A stretch of 64,000 nt of DNA, taken from Trichopria drosophilae (taxonomy: Eukaryota > Arthropoda > Insecta > Hymenoptera > Diapriidae). The position numbers and the translations under genes were made by a program. The notes below the pieces were generated by a model. It was given only the letters and a program-made list of their open reading frames with translations. It had not been told where the DNA came from and ran no database searches. Shown here piece after piece: positions 48,206-58,500 of this stretch. The stretch spans positions 28,631,501-28,695,500 of the forward strand of contig CM059586.1 of the NCBI GenBank assembly GCA_030407085.1. Direction: 5' to 3'. Every line of letters begins with the position of its first letter. Within the stretch, counting starts at the first letter, position 1.

Positions 48206-48768
48206 TAGAAAAAATAGAAAAAATGTTTACTAGTGTTTTTCTATGAAAATGATCAGCTAGGATTTTATTCGCAACGGATTTTGAAACTATGAAACATCTG
48301 AAATAAGATGGCCTAAACTTTTTTCCCGGGCATTTTTATAAACTTCTTTTTGGTCGAGGACAGCCGTGTCGGCACTACAAAATAATGGATGGCATGAAAA
48401 GGAAAGTATATCCTTCAATGTGTTTTCACACGAGCCCCGTTAACACACGCCAAGTCGAAAATGAGCCCCGTAGGACAATCATGCACGTTTTTTCGACGTC
48501 GAATGTAATTTTGAAATTTGTATATGCCATTATATAAACTCGAGTGGGAAAACAATTTCCTTCCTTTGATCTTAGTATGTAAATGGCGTACGATTAGACG
48601 ACGTACAAAATTGTAGACTGCGAACAGGAAGGTAATTCGTCGAAGGGGACAGCGTATCCTGTATATTTAAGAGGAACGCTGAAGTGCATTTTTTGTGATT
48701 CGTAAATATCGATTTTTTTCATTGGTGAAACTGCGACACGAATCGTTTAGTTTTAGCAATGGGAAATA

Positions 48769-49610
48769 CAGTGGCCCTCCCCTTATTTTAACTTTTCGAG
48801 TCAAGGAAGATGGCGGCTTCTTCCCTTCATCCCCACCACTGGCAGTATGAGAGAATAAAAACAGAGAAGGAGATATAGTGGCGTCCTTCTTCAACTGTAT
48901 GCGCAAGCGTAAACAGCCGTCCGCACTCTTTTGAACACTTTCAAATGGCGAATGGTGGGGGAACTCATGAGGGGAAGAAGTTAACCCTTTAAGGCCCGAC
49001 TTTTTTTCAGTGATGCGATTTTCGTCATACACTGTACTTAAGGGTTTTTGAGGTCGCTTATTACGAATCTGATGTTAGTTTTTCAAAATTCAAAATGGCG
49101 GACGACTTTTTTAAAATTTCATTGGATTCACTTGAAATTCGTTACTTGGGGGTTTATGTGGTCGCTGATTACGAATCTGATGTTAGTTTTTCTCTTTTCA
49201 GTTAATCTGATGGTAATTTTCATGAGTCTAGCTCAAGTTTCAAATATTTTCGTCCGCCATATTGGATCCGCCATCTTGAGTTTTCAAAAACTAACATCAG
49301 ATTCGTAATCAGCGACCCCAAAAACAACAACCCTTAGCAAAAACATTTTTTTTAATATAGTTATAATTATAAGATTGTTGTAAATTGATTGCACTATAAT
49401 TTTATTGTTTAAAGTAATATAAATTTGTGGATCTTTGGCGTTTAGAACTGAAAAATTGATTAATTTTTGATAAAGTTATGAATGTTCGAACACAATAGTG
49501 GTTTCAATCGAAACCGCTGGGCCTTAAAGGGTTAACATAAGAGACGAAAAAAAGTTAAAATAAAGGACGCAGTTAAAATAAGAGGAGTTAAAATACGGGA
49601 AGGGCCACTG
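48769..49610. mobile_element. TA-flanked Tc1/mariner-type element (CAGTGGCCCT ends), interrupted
   Basis: The ends are CAGTGGCCCTCCCCTTATTT and, as complement, CAGTGGCCCTTCCCGTATTT. TA flanks both sides (48767-48768 and 49611-49612). It is interrupted by the TTAA-type element 48985-49531, leaving roughly 295 bp of its own sequence. Open frame 48667-49032 (-) is not a gene. Confidence 0.8.
48985..49531. mobile_element. TTAA-flanked MITE (piggyBac-like), nested
   Basis: The ends CCCTTTAAGGCCCGAC and, as complement, CCCTTTAAGGCCCAGC are flanked by TTAA on both sides (48981-48984 and 49532-49535). The interior carries GGTCGCTGATTACGAATCTG twice in one orientation and once inverted, plus GGCGGACGA/TCCGCCATATTGGA blocks. 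It is inserted into the TA-flanked element at 48769-49610. Confidence 0.82.
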
Positions 49611-50280
49611 TAGGTTAGCAAAGGTCGCCACTACACGAAGATTTAAAAAAATGCCCATTTGTTCTGGAAATAAATGGTGCGGAGGTACATCGTTAATACT
49701 GAATATATAAATATATATAAATAATTTAATATATTAATTAATACAACTATTAGATTGTAATATATCTACGGTAAATATTATTTATAACGTAGCGTAACGA
49801 TATATTTATATATTTAACGTTATATCGTAAGACATGGATCGTCGAATCGTTCATTAAAAATTCTGGCAACTCGACAGGCATTTTATACCGATACCTTTTC
49901 TATAAACTCGCGAACCATGGATTTTTTTTTCAAATAACGGTGCTAAACGTAGAATTCTTATCGGTGTACCGATTGGTACAGCGATCTTCGGAGTGGCCGT
50001 CTTTGCTAGCAGTAATAAGAATTGATAGCGTTAGGAATTAAAGACATTAGTGTACACTGTAAACAGTAAAGGTAATAGATACTGAATCCCAACTGAAGCA
50101 TCGTCACCTTTTGTATCATTTGTTCGTTTGTTTCTATCTTATTGCGTTTGTCTTTCATTATTAATGTACCAAGATTATCGATGATATCTTGTGTGTAAAT
50201 ATACTAATAAAGATTATACATACGGATCGTAAGTCTTCTTCTTCTCGCCTTCCACAGAAAGTTAGGTTATGTAAAATCAT
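49611..50280 (+). other. Unique sequence ending in a poly(A) signal, possible distal DYRK 3' end
   Basis: After the nested elements the sequence is again unique and non-coding. It ends with a good AATAAA on the + strand at 50206-50211 followed by GATTATACATACGG, the usual look of a transcript 3' end. If used by DYRK, its 3'UTR would be about 7.7 kb and would contain all the transposons between 45.1 and 49.6 kb. A separate non-coding transcript is the alternative. Confidence 0.35.
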
Positions 50281-50288
50281 TTAAATAA

Positions 50289-50294
50289 TTTATT
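50289..50294 (-). terminator. Candidate poly(A) signal of CCDC43 (AATAAA)
   Basis: AATAAA on the - strand, about 225 bases past the CCDC43 stop codon, is the first good signal in that direction. It places the two convergent transcript ends within about 100 bp of each other. Confidence 0.5.
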
Positions 50295-50517
50295 CATGTT
50301 CGAACTAAATACAAGTTTTAATCTATGAAAAAACGATTGTAAAGAGTTCGCAGAGGTAAGTCGGATAGTTTTTATCCCGCAGAGACAAAAACAAATAATG
50401 TACACATGAATTCACTTCAGTTCAGTAAAAATATTCACATTGTATACAACACGTCAAACGAAACAAACCTTGATTTATATCTGGAAATCGTTCCAAACAT
50501 AACCTGCAAGATCGATG

Positions 50518-50590
50518 CTACCTTCTTCGTTCTCCTTTCTGAGTTTTTCGCTTTTCCTTCTTCTCTTCTTTTATTTGCTTTTGTTTTTCT
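50518..50590 (-). CDS. CCDC43: CCDC43 exon 3
   Basis: The acceptor is tttattttgcag. It encodes EKQKQIKEEKEKRKTQKGER, then RR, and the stop TAG at 50520-50518. The intron before it is only 53 bp. Confidence 0.92.
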
Positions 50591-51570
50591 CTGCAAAATA
50601 AATATGTTACGCACAAGATAATAAAGACGAGAATGTAACAAACCTGTCTTCTTTATCCTTTTCTTTCTTTTTCTGACTCTCCAATTTAGCTCGTTCTCGT
50701 TTTTCTCTTTCTTGTAGCGCTATTGTGGAAGCGTTAGTATTTTTTTCTATTCCGCAATCGCCTCCTGCGGCATCGTCTTCGCCTTCGTCTCCACTTATTT
50801 CTTGGTCTGAGGTTTGACTGTACTGGGCTAAAATTGCTTCACGTATTCGCCTTTCTTCATCCGTGTAGCTTTTTTGAGCCGTTGTGGGAAGACACTGAGA
50901 TTCTAACAATTTTGCTAATCGCACATCTACGTCGTCCACTGCAGCAGAGTCGCCTGTATCGTTGGGTTTCCATTTGGCCCAGACTTCGAGGATCTCTGAA
51001 ACGTGTTTGCTTATGTTTTCTTCCTATAACATAAACCAATCGAAAAACTGATTTCTGGGTTTAATGTTGAATGAAACTTGCATCGTCAACATTGTACACC
51101 TTGCGAGGGTTACGTATGGAGGTGAAATTAAACAAATGGAATTAATTCAAAATTGAAAAATGTGACAGGAAGAGTGAAATAGAATCCTAAATTTTAGGAT
51201 ACCAACGAACACACAACAGTCTTGATTTTGACTTGATAACCATAAAGAAATGTTGTATCTTTTATGAATAAATGGAGTAAAAGATAGCTCATTTCTTCAG
51301 AAATCGCACATTTGCTTAAAGCCGACGTCTTTATCTCAGAAAATTCATATTTTCTGCGACAAAAGGGAGAGCTTATTCTAACCTCACTTTCCGAACGGTT
51401 CTCACCGTTATGCCAGAGATTATCCCTTCAAGGGCATCGGCTTTTTCGTCGTCCGTTTCGTCGCCCTCGAGGATGCCTTTGATGTAACTTCCGAAAACTC
51501 CTTCGTCGGTTTTTAATTCTTGTAGTTTTATGCTGAGCCAGGAATCGAACGATTCCGTGGCGGCCGCCAT
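50518..51570 (-). CDS. CCDC43: Coiled-coil domain-containing protein 43 (CCDC43), complete, three exons
   Basis: This is a conserved animal protein of unclear biochemical role. Exons 51406-51570, 50644-51023 and 50518-50590 (all complement) join in frame to 205 aa plus stop; human CCDC43 is a little longer. Residues 1-75 (FDSWLSIKLQELKTDEGVFG..YIKGIL, then EKADALEGIISGI) match the N-terminal PWI-like helical region. The middle is acidic (DEGEDDAAGG, about 130-140). Residues about 150-205 are a charged coiled coil ending RKTQKGERRR, very like the mammalian C-terminus. Start: the ATG at 51570-51568 is followed by Ala-rich MAAATESFDSW, the expected start. The introns are 382 and 53 bp. It faces DYRK tail-to-tail. 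Confidence 0.93.
50644..51023 (-). CDS. CCDC43: CCDC43 exon 2
   Basis: It starts EENISKHVSEILEVWAKW after the acceptor ttatgttatag and runs through SYTDEERRIREAILAQYSQ (highly conserved in the family) to KKKEKDKEDR, with the donor GTTTGT inside the Arg codon. Confidence 0.92.
51406..51570 (-). CDS. CCDC43: CCDC43 exon 1
   Basis: 55 codons from MAAATESFDSW to GIISGIT, ending in phase 0 at the donor ACG|GTGAGA. An upstream in-frame ATG at 51630 would add 20 residues (MGRMYVYTHSS...) that do not resemble the family, so the 51570 start is preferred. Confidence 0.9.
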
Positions 51571-51639
51571 CTTTGTGCGAAAAAGACGAAAGGGAAAACT
51601 GGAATGTGTGTATACATACATTCTACCCACTTACTCATG

Positions 51640-52085
51640 CACATGGGGGCATGTACATATGTGCACTCCACTTACACACGCCCACGTTTGTTTATAAACA
51701 AGAAACAGGACTGAAAATTAAATTAATTTTTAAAGTGTAATATTAAAACATATGTAAAAAGTAATGTATTTCTGCCAAAAAAATACTATAGAACACGATT
51801 CAGAAAACGTATAGAGCACACAAATTATATTTTTCAAACACTGTACGGGAAGTACGTACTTTCCGCACTGAAAACTGTGCGGAAAATAACCTATAAACAC
51901 TATCCACAGAACTTTTGACTTTTGCTCAAAAGAGGTTGAATAGTATATTACTCAACGAGGGAGGTAAAATAAAGAATGTCTCAGACTGCGTGTAATTTTT
52001 ACCTGAGGTGAAGCCGAAAAGTATACGACTTTTCTTCATGACAGGGAGGAAAGTTGCTGCTTTCGTCCCAGTGTGATGAAAAAAA
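51640..52085. other. Intergenic stretch upstream of CCDC43
   Basis: It probably contains the CCDC43 promoter just past 51600. The short hairpin GTACGGGAAGTACGTACTTTCC lies near 51843. Nothing else is recognised. Confidence 0.35.
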
Positions 52086-52493
52086 AAATTTTGGTAAATC
52101 TTCGGAAAGACTCACCTGGAAATAATATTTTTGTTATGGTTTCCGACGTATTTTGGGTCGCTGATTACGAATCTGATAACAGAAATTGGCGGTCGGCCTT
52201 ATCTTGGCCGCTACCTCGACAAAAATGCATAAAACCTTTTTTATAGAGAATTTTCCGCTCTACAATTTTTGTTGGAAACATTTTTTCGTACGATTTGTAT
52301 TTTTCGAAATAAATGCAAGAAACTAAGAAAAACCACGCTTTTTTGGTATTTTTTCGAGATAGCGGCCAAGATATGTTCGACCGCCATTTTTTGATTATCA
52401 GATTCGTAATCAGCGACCCAAAATACGTCGGAAACCATATCAAAAATATTTTTTCCAGGTGACGTAGTCTTTCCGAAGTTTTACCAAAATTTT
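52086..52493. mobile_element. 408-bp near-perfect palindromic MITE carrying the GATTACGAATCTG cassette
   Basis: The arms are AAATTTTGGTAAATCTTCGG, then AAAGACT.CACCTGGAAA, GGTTTCCGACGTATTTTGGG and TCGCTGATTACGAATCTGAT, mirrored to 52493. A GGCGGTCG/CGACCGCC block and a 'tggccgctacctcg' / 'cgagatagcggcca' pair lie nearer the centre. No clear target duplication is seen. The open frames 52165-52443 (-) are translations of the arms. Confidence 0.75.
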
Positions 52494-53078
52494 AATCGCA
52501 CGCACTATTCCCCCTCCGCATATACGTGTTTGTGTACCCCTCTAGGAGAAATAATCTATATGTACCTGCGTAACTTTTTTACTGCGGTCCGTTTGAATGT
52601 ATCTGAAATACATGGGTATTTTTAATAATTTTGAGTTTATTTTTACTAAATTATTAATTACATTTTTTTTCTAATAATACGAACAAAATACAAGAATTAT
52701 TTGCGGCCCACATAATTTCTGTTAATAAATGATCGATGGTTGGAATCGCAGACATCAAGAAACAAGTTTAAAACTTATTAGAGATGTACTCTACAATAAT
52801 GTGAAATTTTGTATGGTTTCACGAATTTCATTATTTATTTCAACTTTATCTTGTCATGGATGTACAACGAGCACATAATCGTAATATGACTAGATTTCTT
52901 CATTTTTAGCTCAGGAATAAAAAGCATCTATTATTTTGTTGGGTTATTGCAGGCCGCAATCAGGAAACAGCAAAATATCAATAAAATGTGGAATTCACAA
53001 AAAGTTATTTCATGTCAAACAGATGCTGAAATCATGTTTAAGTAACTTTGTTTTATTTATACATTATACATTAACAAA
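52494..53078. other. Intergenic AT-rich stretch
   Basis: No gene, RNA or repeat border is recognised. Confidence 0.3.
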
Positions 53079-53499
53079 GTATGGAAACGCCTAAATATCT
53101 CAGCGGGAGTGTATTTTCGGGGAAAATCTTAAATATAAAAGTTGAAGGATTTTTCTCTGGCTATTTAACGGTACCATTGAATTTGACCTTGAACATGACC
53201 TTGCGGGTTATTCCAGGGTCAAGTTTATTTTTTCAAATGGAAACTGCTCTTTTTTATTCACGGATTCGGAAAGAGCACAAAATTTTACGTCCGGGAAAAT
53301 GTTTCAGACAAAAGTTTGAGGATTTTTCCCTGTCTGTTTAATGGCGATATTGAATTTGACCTTGAACAAGACTTTCAATGACATATTCAAAGTCAAATTC
53401 AATGGTACCGTTAAATAGCCCTGGACAAATCCTTAAACTTTTGTCTGAAACATTTTCACGAAAATGCACTCCCACTGAGATATTTAGGCGTTTCCATGC
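53079..53499. mobile_element. Palindromic MITE with internally repeated arm
   Basis: The ends are TATGGAAACGCCTAAATATC and its complement finishing at about 53496. Inside, a roughly 60-bp segment (AAAAGTTTGAGGATTTTTCC, then TTGAATTTGACCTTGAAC) occurs twice in one orientation and once inverted. Open frame 53081-53341 is not a gene. Confidence 0.65.
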
Positions 53500-53541
53500 T
53501 TTTGGATCACTACTTTGGATGTAGTATATATATATATACTA

Positions 53542-53779
53542 CAGTAGGAACTCTCTTATTCTAATTAGTAAAGTTTTTCAAGATGGCGCCAACTTCTCTT
53601 ATTCTAATTTTCCCCTTATCCCCACTTACTTTGCTTGCTAGCTTATGATTCCTGGACAATATTTTTCGTTGACTTTTCGCGTGATAGTGGGAGAAGACTT
53701 GTGGGGGGGGGGGGACGATTAGAATAATAGAGGCTGGACAATTAGAATAAGAGAGGTTCGAATAAGAGAGATCCTACTG
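53542..53779. mobile_element. TA-flanked Tc1/mariner-type MITE, second copy
   Basis: The ends are CAGTAGGAACTCTCTTATTC and GAATAAGAGAGATCCTACTG, with TA on both sides (53540-53541 and 53780-53781). It matches 48043-48205 in reverse orientation and is longer by a G-run region (12 Gs near 53704). It is inserted in a (TA)n tract. Confidence 0.85.
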
Positions 53780-53879
53780 TATTAAATTTATATACCTTTC
53801 AGTTTTCATTTTCTCTTTTACCAGGATTATCGAATTTCGAATTACTGATGTCTCCTTTTCGATATGGCATCACTGGTAC

Positions 53880-54010
53880 AGCAAACTCCGCCTTGCTCCG
53901 ATTTCGAAACAACAGTGCTCCGAATCAAAACATACACAACTCCGATTTTGCTGCTCCGAATCGATACTCAACGTGCTCCAATTCTGAAATTCGTTAATTC
54001 TCAATCGAAA
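53880..54010. repeat. TGCTCCGATT motif array
   Basis: Six or more variants of TGCTCCGAATC/ACTCCGATTT are spaced 15-30 bp apart. No clean inverted end is seen. It is similar in style to the array-palindromes but with only one arm visible. Confidence 0.4.
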
Positions 54011-54330
54011 TCTCATTAGTGATAATTCGTTCTCTACTTTAATTTAATTCGAGAATTCTCAATTTTTACGACATATTGACAATTATTTGTACGTTACGTT
54101 TTTTACGCTCCGTGCAAGTGAGTTGGCGCCATCTGGTGTCCGAAGAAGGTCAAAATTTCAGGAAAAATTAAGGCAAATGCACGAAAAACGAGAATTGGCC
54201 ACATAATATACATTTTGTCATGACATATTCATAAATTCCAAATAGTACAGAATATATTTTGATCATTTCTTTTTATGTTTTATGATGCTTAAAATTACAA
54301 TACCAAATAAACACGGATGTAAACATGGAC

Positions 54331-54435
54331 CCCTGCAAACAAGGAAAGTAACAGTTATATAATATTTACGTAATGGTTGCATTGTTACATAAATGTTATA
54401 TAGTTGTTATAACTGTTACTTTTGTGTTTGCAGGG
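54331..54435. mobile_element. 105-bp palindromic MITE with CCCTGCAAACA ends
   Basis: CCCTGCAAACAAGGAAAGTA, then ACAGTTATA, is mirrored by TATAACTGTTAC, then TTTTGTGTTTGCAGGG. The CCCTGCAA/CCCAGCAA end type recurs in the much larger elements at 56312 and 57743. Confidence 0.75.
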
Positions 54436-54579
54436 ACCTCTCAACAGCACTAGAATATTTATTATTCTTATCCAACTAATTTAAAAGTGATCGACTCTGA
54501 AAGTAATGTTTGTACAATACAGAAAGTGGGCATGATTACAAAATAAGTCAAGTATAAATAATAATATGTACTTATTTAA

Positions 54580-55012
54580 GGAGGTTCACCAGGTACCTAT
54601 CGAGTCAAATATGGAACGGACGCCAATATGACTTCGGTGGTATGCTTCCTAAGACGTTGCCGTCCGTCAACATAACCAAAAATGACCCTTTTAGCTATTT
54701 GTTTATTTTATTTCTCGTCTCTAAAGGTAGGAAGAGACGTTTTTCTTTCTGCAAATAAAATCTCACAAATTTTTTTATCAGTAGTATAAATTTTACGAAA
54801 AACTCAATGTTAATTCAATACGAATTTCATGAATATATACACGTTCCCATAAAACTCAATGTTAAAGAATCGTGAACATTTTTATTAATTTCTCTGCTCT
54901 GAAGGTACCTAAGGGCTTGAAACTTTGCAGGCATTAATTTCTTTCATTGTTTAACTTACTATAATTTTTTCGTTAAATTCTCAATGTTAATTCTTTGACC
55001 TGGTGAACCTCC
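54580..55012. mobile_element. TTAA-flanked MITE with GGAGGTTCACCAGGT ends
   Basis: GGAGGTTCACCAGGT at the left and its complement at the right are flanked by TTAA on both sides (54576-54579 and 55013-55016). It is 433 bp and non-coding. The TTAA target suggests piggyBac-type mobilisation, though the ends differ from the CCC-starting family in this window. Confidence 0.75.
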
Positions 55013-55385
55013 TTAAGTATATCGTTCAGATTTATTTTGAGGTTAGGTTCGAATTCACGCTTTATATTTTCGCGCGCAAAAGACGCTAGTTTAACGTTAT
55101 ACATTGTTTAAAATTTAGGTTATGTTACTCATTTATTTAATACTTTTCTTCTTTTGCTCCGAAATTTGAATATCGCGGTTTTTCCTGTGTGATTTCCATG
55201 ATTCTTCTATCGTTACACATCTTTGTCCGCATTCTTTTGTCCATTTTATACACTTTTACACTTTACACTACGGACAAAATGTAAATTACATTATCTCCAA
55301 TCATCTCCACGCACGATGTGCGTAAAATCTGTCACAATCACAAATTCGTAATGTATCGAAAGTAAAGTTTATGTTACCGGTAATA

Positions 55386-55544
55386 ATGGAGTCGATCAAA
55401 ATATTGAATTTATTAAACGATTTTCTAACTTCTTCATCAAGTGACGATGATGAATTTGATCTAGTATTAAAACACAGTTCAGAAGCAATAAATTCAAAAC
55501 ATCAGAATTATGTCGACGAAGCAAATCAGATGTCGGATGAAGAT
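55386..55544 (+). CDS. Harbinger-like gene exon 1
   Basis: 53 codons from ATG at 55386 (MESIKILNLLNDFLT) to EANQMSDED, with donor GAT|GTAAGT in phase 0. An upstream in-frame ATG at 55371 would add five residues. The peptide contains an acidic DDDEFD stretch, as is common at the start of PIF-derived proteins. Confidence 0.75.
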
Positions 55545-58500
55545 GTAAGTTTGAGGTTATGTTGACGTTGGACAAACTATAAACAATCATGTATATAGTG
55601 TGACATTTCTGTGTTTTATAAATTGTTATCTATGTTAGAACTGTATTATTTTTATTATTTGTTAATTCTGGTAATAAATGGGTAAAATTGTCCTACTGTT
55701 GCTCCTTTCATAATTGTATTAGACAACCTGTGAATTCGAATACGCAAAGATGAACGATTTAAAAGATTTACTTATGTGTTTTATGTATATTCAAAGAAAA
55801 ACAAAGATGGGAATGGAAATTATTGTTTTATAGAATTGTTCTAGTGCAATATAAATTTTGTTTTTGTAATCGAGTTTATTTTCCATATATTACATTTTCA
55901 TAAAACGTCTCAAGAGTATAAGGCTTTAATTTCTTAATATGTAATAGTTTCAGAATCTCTTTCGTATATCGCGACAAACATACGCAGAAATTTTGAAAGA
56001 TTTTGCGTCATCTCAATTTTTTCCATGCAATAAACCACATGGGGGAAAACCTGTAACTTCTGCCGAGACACATATTTTAGCTTTTTTATGGTTTGTATAT
56101 ATTACATTAATAAACTATTTAGAATGTAATATATGGTAATAATCTGGTTTTAACATTTCGAAGTGTTTTTTCTATGCATGTAATAACACCAATACCTTCA
56201 TATTAGTCATTTTTTATTTTCTGTTGCTTTAAATCCAAAGCACGTATAATATTATATTTTTGTTTATTCAAAAGTCTGATTATACCAAGAAATAAATTCA
56301 ATTATAATATACCCAGCAAACGAAAATTCATTGAAGATCTATTGAAATTAATTCACTGCATTACTTCTGAATTTGTTTTGTTAGCTTCGGCAATGAATTT
56401 CAATGAGAAAATGTGTTTCAATGATTTTGAATGGTTAATACCTCATAAAAAGTTTGATTTAATGAATTTTGAATGAGAAAATAGTGGAATAAAGAAATGA
56501 TTTCGTTGAATGAATTTCAATTGAAAAGTGCGAATAGAACAATTATGAATTTCAATGGAAAAATAGTTATATTTGCCACAAATGAATTTGAATGAATAGT
56601 TAATTATTACAGGACAACAAATTTAATGATTTTGAATCGAAGAAAAAATTAGATGAAAATGCAACTGATATGAATGAAATCGAATCGGTTATTACCAACA
56701 TCAAAGTTGGGAGGTAAATGATTTTGAATGGAAATAAAATATTTAAATGAAACAATCGTTCAAAAAATACCAAAAAGTTAGTTCTTTAGTAATTTTTGAC
56801 GAGGAATTCAAAGATAGTATAATAAAAATTGTGAAAACATTTTTTGGGCCAAAACAATTTTTTCCTCGAAAAGAAATGGAATTGTTTAAAATCCATGCGT
56901 AAATTTTGTCGGAAATACGTTTTTCTATTCACCAAACTTTTTTTGAATGTTTAAATTAATTTAGCGAATTTTAATGGATTAAAGAAATTCGTTCTTGAGT
57001 AACTTTAGACACGGAAGTCAGTGGTGTTAGAATAAAAAATGTAAAAACTTTGTTTTTTAAATTTAATTTCTCTAAATCTATCCGTAATTTAAAAAAATAT
57101 GTTTTTATGTTCACCCAAATTTTTGAAATAGAAGAAAGTAGTAATGAAAAAATCGAAATTAAAAATTACTGAATTGAATTTTCAAAATTTGAGTTTCATA
57201 GAGGCAATTCTAACAATTTTTTATGCTCTCTTAAAAAAAAATCAAAGAAATTTGTCGAGAATTTTCTCCAATATTGGAAAATCATGTATTGCAGAAAATT
57301 CTCGACCAATGCTCTTTAATTGTTTTTTATTCTTTTTAAAAGATAATAAACAATGGTTGGAATTGTCTTTATGAAGCACGAATTAAAAAAAAATGAGTCA
57401 AAACTTTTTAATTTACATTTTTTTAGCTTTGATTACTACTTAGTACCCCCTAAAGATAGTCTAAACTACTCTAAAAGATTTTAATTAATAAATATAAATT
57501 ATTCCAACTTTTCCAGGTATTTTGCCAAATTTACATCTTAAAAATACCACGTTACTAGAAAATTACTATAATTTAAGTGTTAGCAATAATATTTCCTTCC
57601 TATGTGATGAGATGTAACATAACGTAATAATAAATCATTAGAAAAATTACTATATAAAATGTACAACCTTTTATTAATACAAAATCATTAAAAAATGTGA
57701 AAGCCAATGAAATTGAATGAATTTCAACAATATAATAAGCACCCCTGCAATCGAGATTGGATAGGATTGGATTGAAAATTTCAATTCATTTTTAATTCAT
57801 ACTTTGATTCCGTAAATATGTATTGAAATGGATTGAATTCCGAAGAAAGGAATCCATCTGTATTCAATTTTACGAATACAATCGGAAGCGTAATTTGCCG
57901 GATTAAATTTTAGAAAAAGTAATCCATCTGTATTCAATTTTTAGATAGTTTTGAATCTGTAATATTGAATACGGAGGCATTCAATATTTCGTTTTTAAGA
58001 AGGAAACTTTTTTTGGATTGAAATGAATACACTTAGATAGTTTTGAATCCATAATGTTGAATACAGATATATTTAAGATTTAATTTTTAAAAAGTAAACT
58101 TTTTTTGGATTAACCCATTAACGCCTGAAATGGCATTTTTTATACTTCATTATCAATCAAGTATTTCGCATCAAAATCGAAGTTGAAAACAATTGAAAGG
58201 TACATATCCTATTGTTTTCAAGGTCGCTCTTCAAGATTCCGAGGTCAAAATTGAGTTTGAACCATCAGGAATTCCAATATGGCGCCGAATTTAAAAAAAA
58301 ATACAAAAAATTGGGAATTATTTATTCCTATGAATTTTTTTCGAGCTATTCGAATATTGGAATTCTAATGGAACTGTGCCTAATGGTGCATAAAAAAGTT
58401 GAATTTTAAGAAAAAATTTTACTTTTATACCCTACATCATTCTAACGACTTCAAAATGGCGTTAACAATGAAAATTTCTTTGAAAAATTTCTGAACGTTC

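Larger units (their letters stand above)
45113..48368. mobile_element. 3.3-kb DNA transposon with CACGG ends and 4-bp duplication TCGG
   Basis: The left end is CACGGGTGTCCTCAACC and the right end, as complement, CACGGCTGTCCTCGACC. TCGG flanks both sides (45109-45112 and 48369-48372). The inverted repeats run at least 300 bp inward, with AAAATGCCCGGG and GTTTCATAGTTTCAAAATCC in both arms. Three other elements sit inside: 45632-47221, 47491-47958 and 48043-48205. No transposase is left. The 4-bp duplication with CAC- ends suggests the CACTA/Mirage/Chapaev group; that placement is inference. Confidence 0.75.

Noticed and set aside
51571..51630. Upstream extension of the CCDC43 start (20 extra residues)
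   Set aside because: The extra peptide does not resemble the family, whereas the ATG at 51570 is followed by the expected Ala-rich start.
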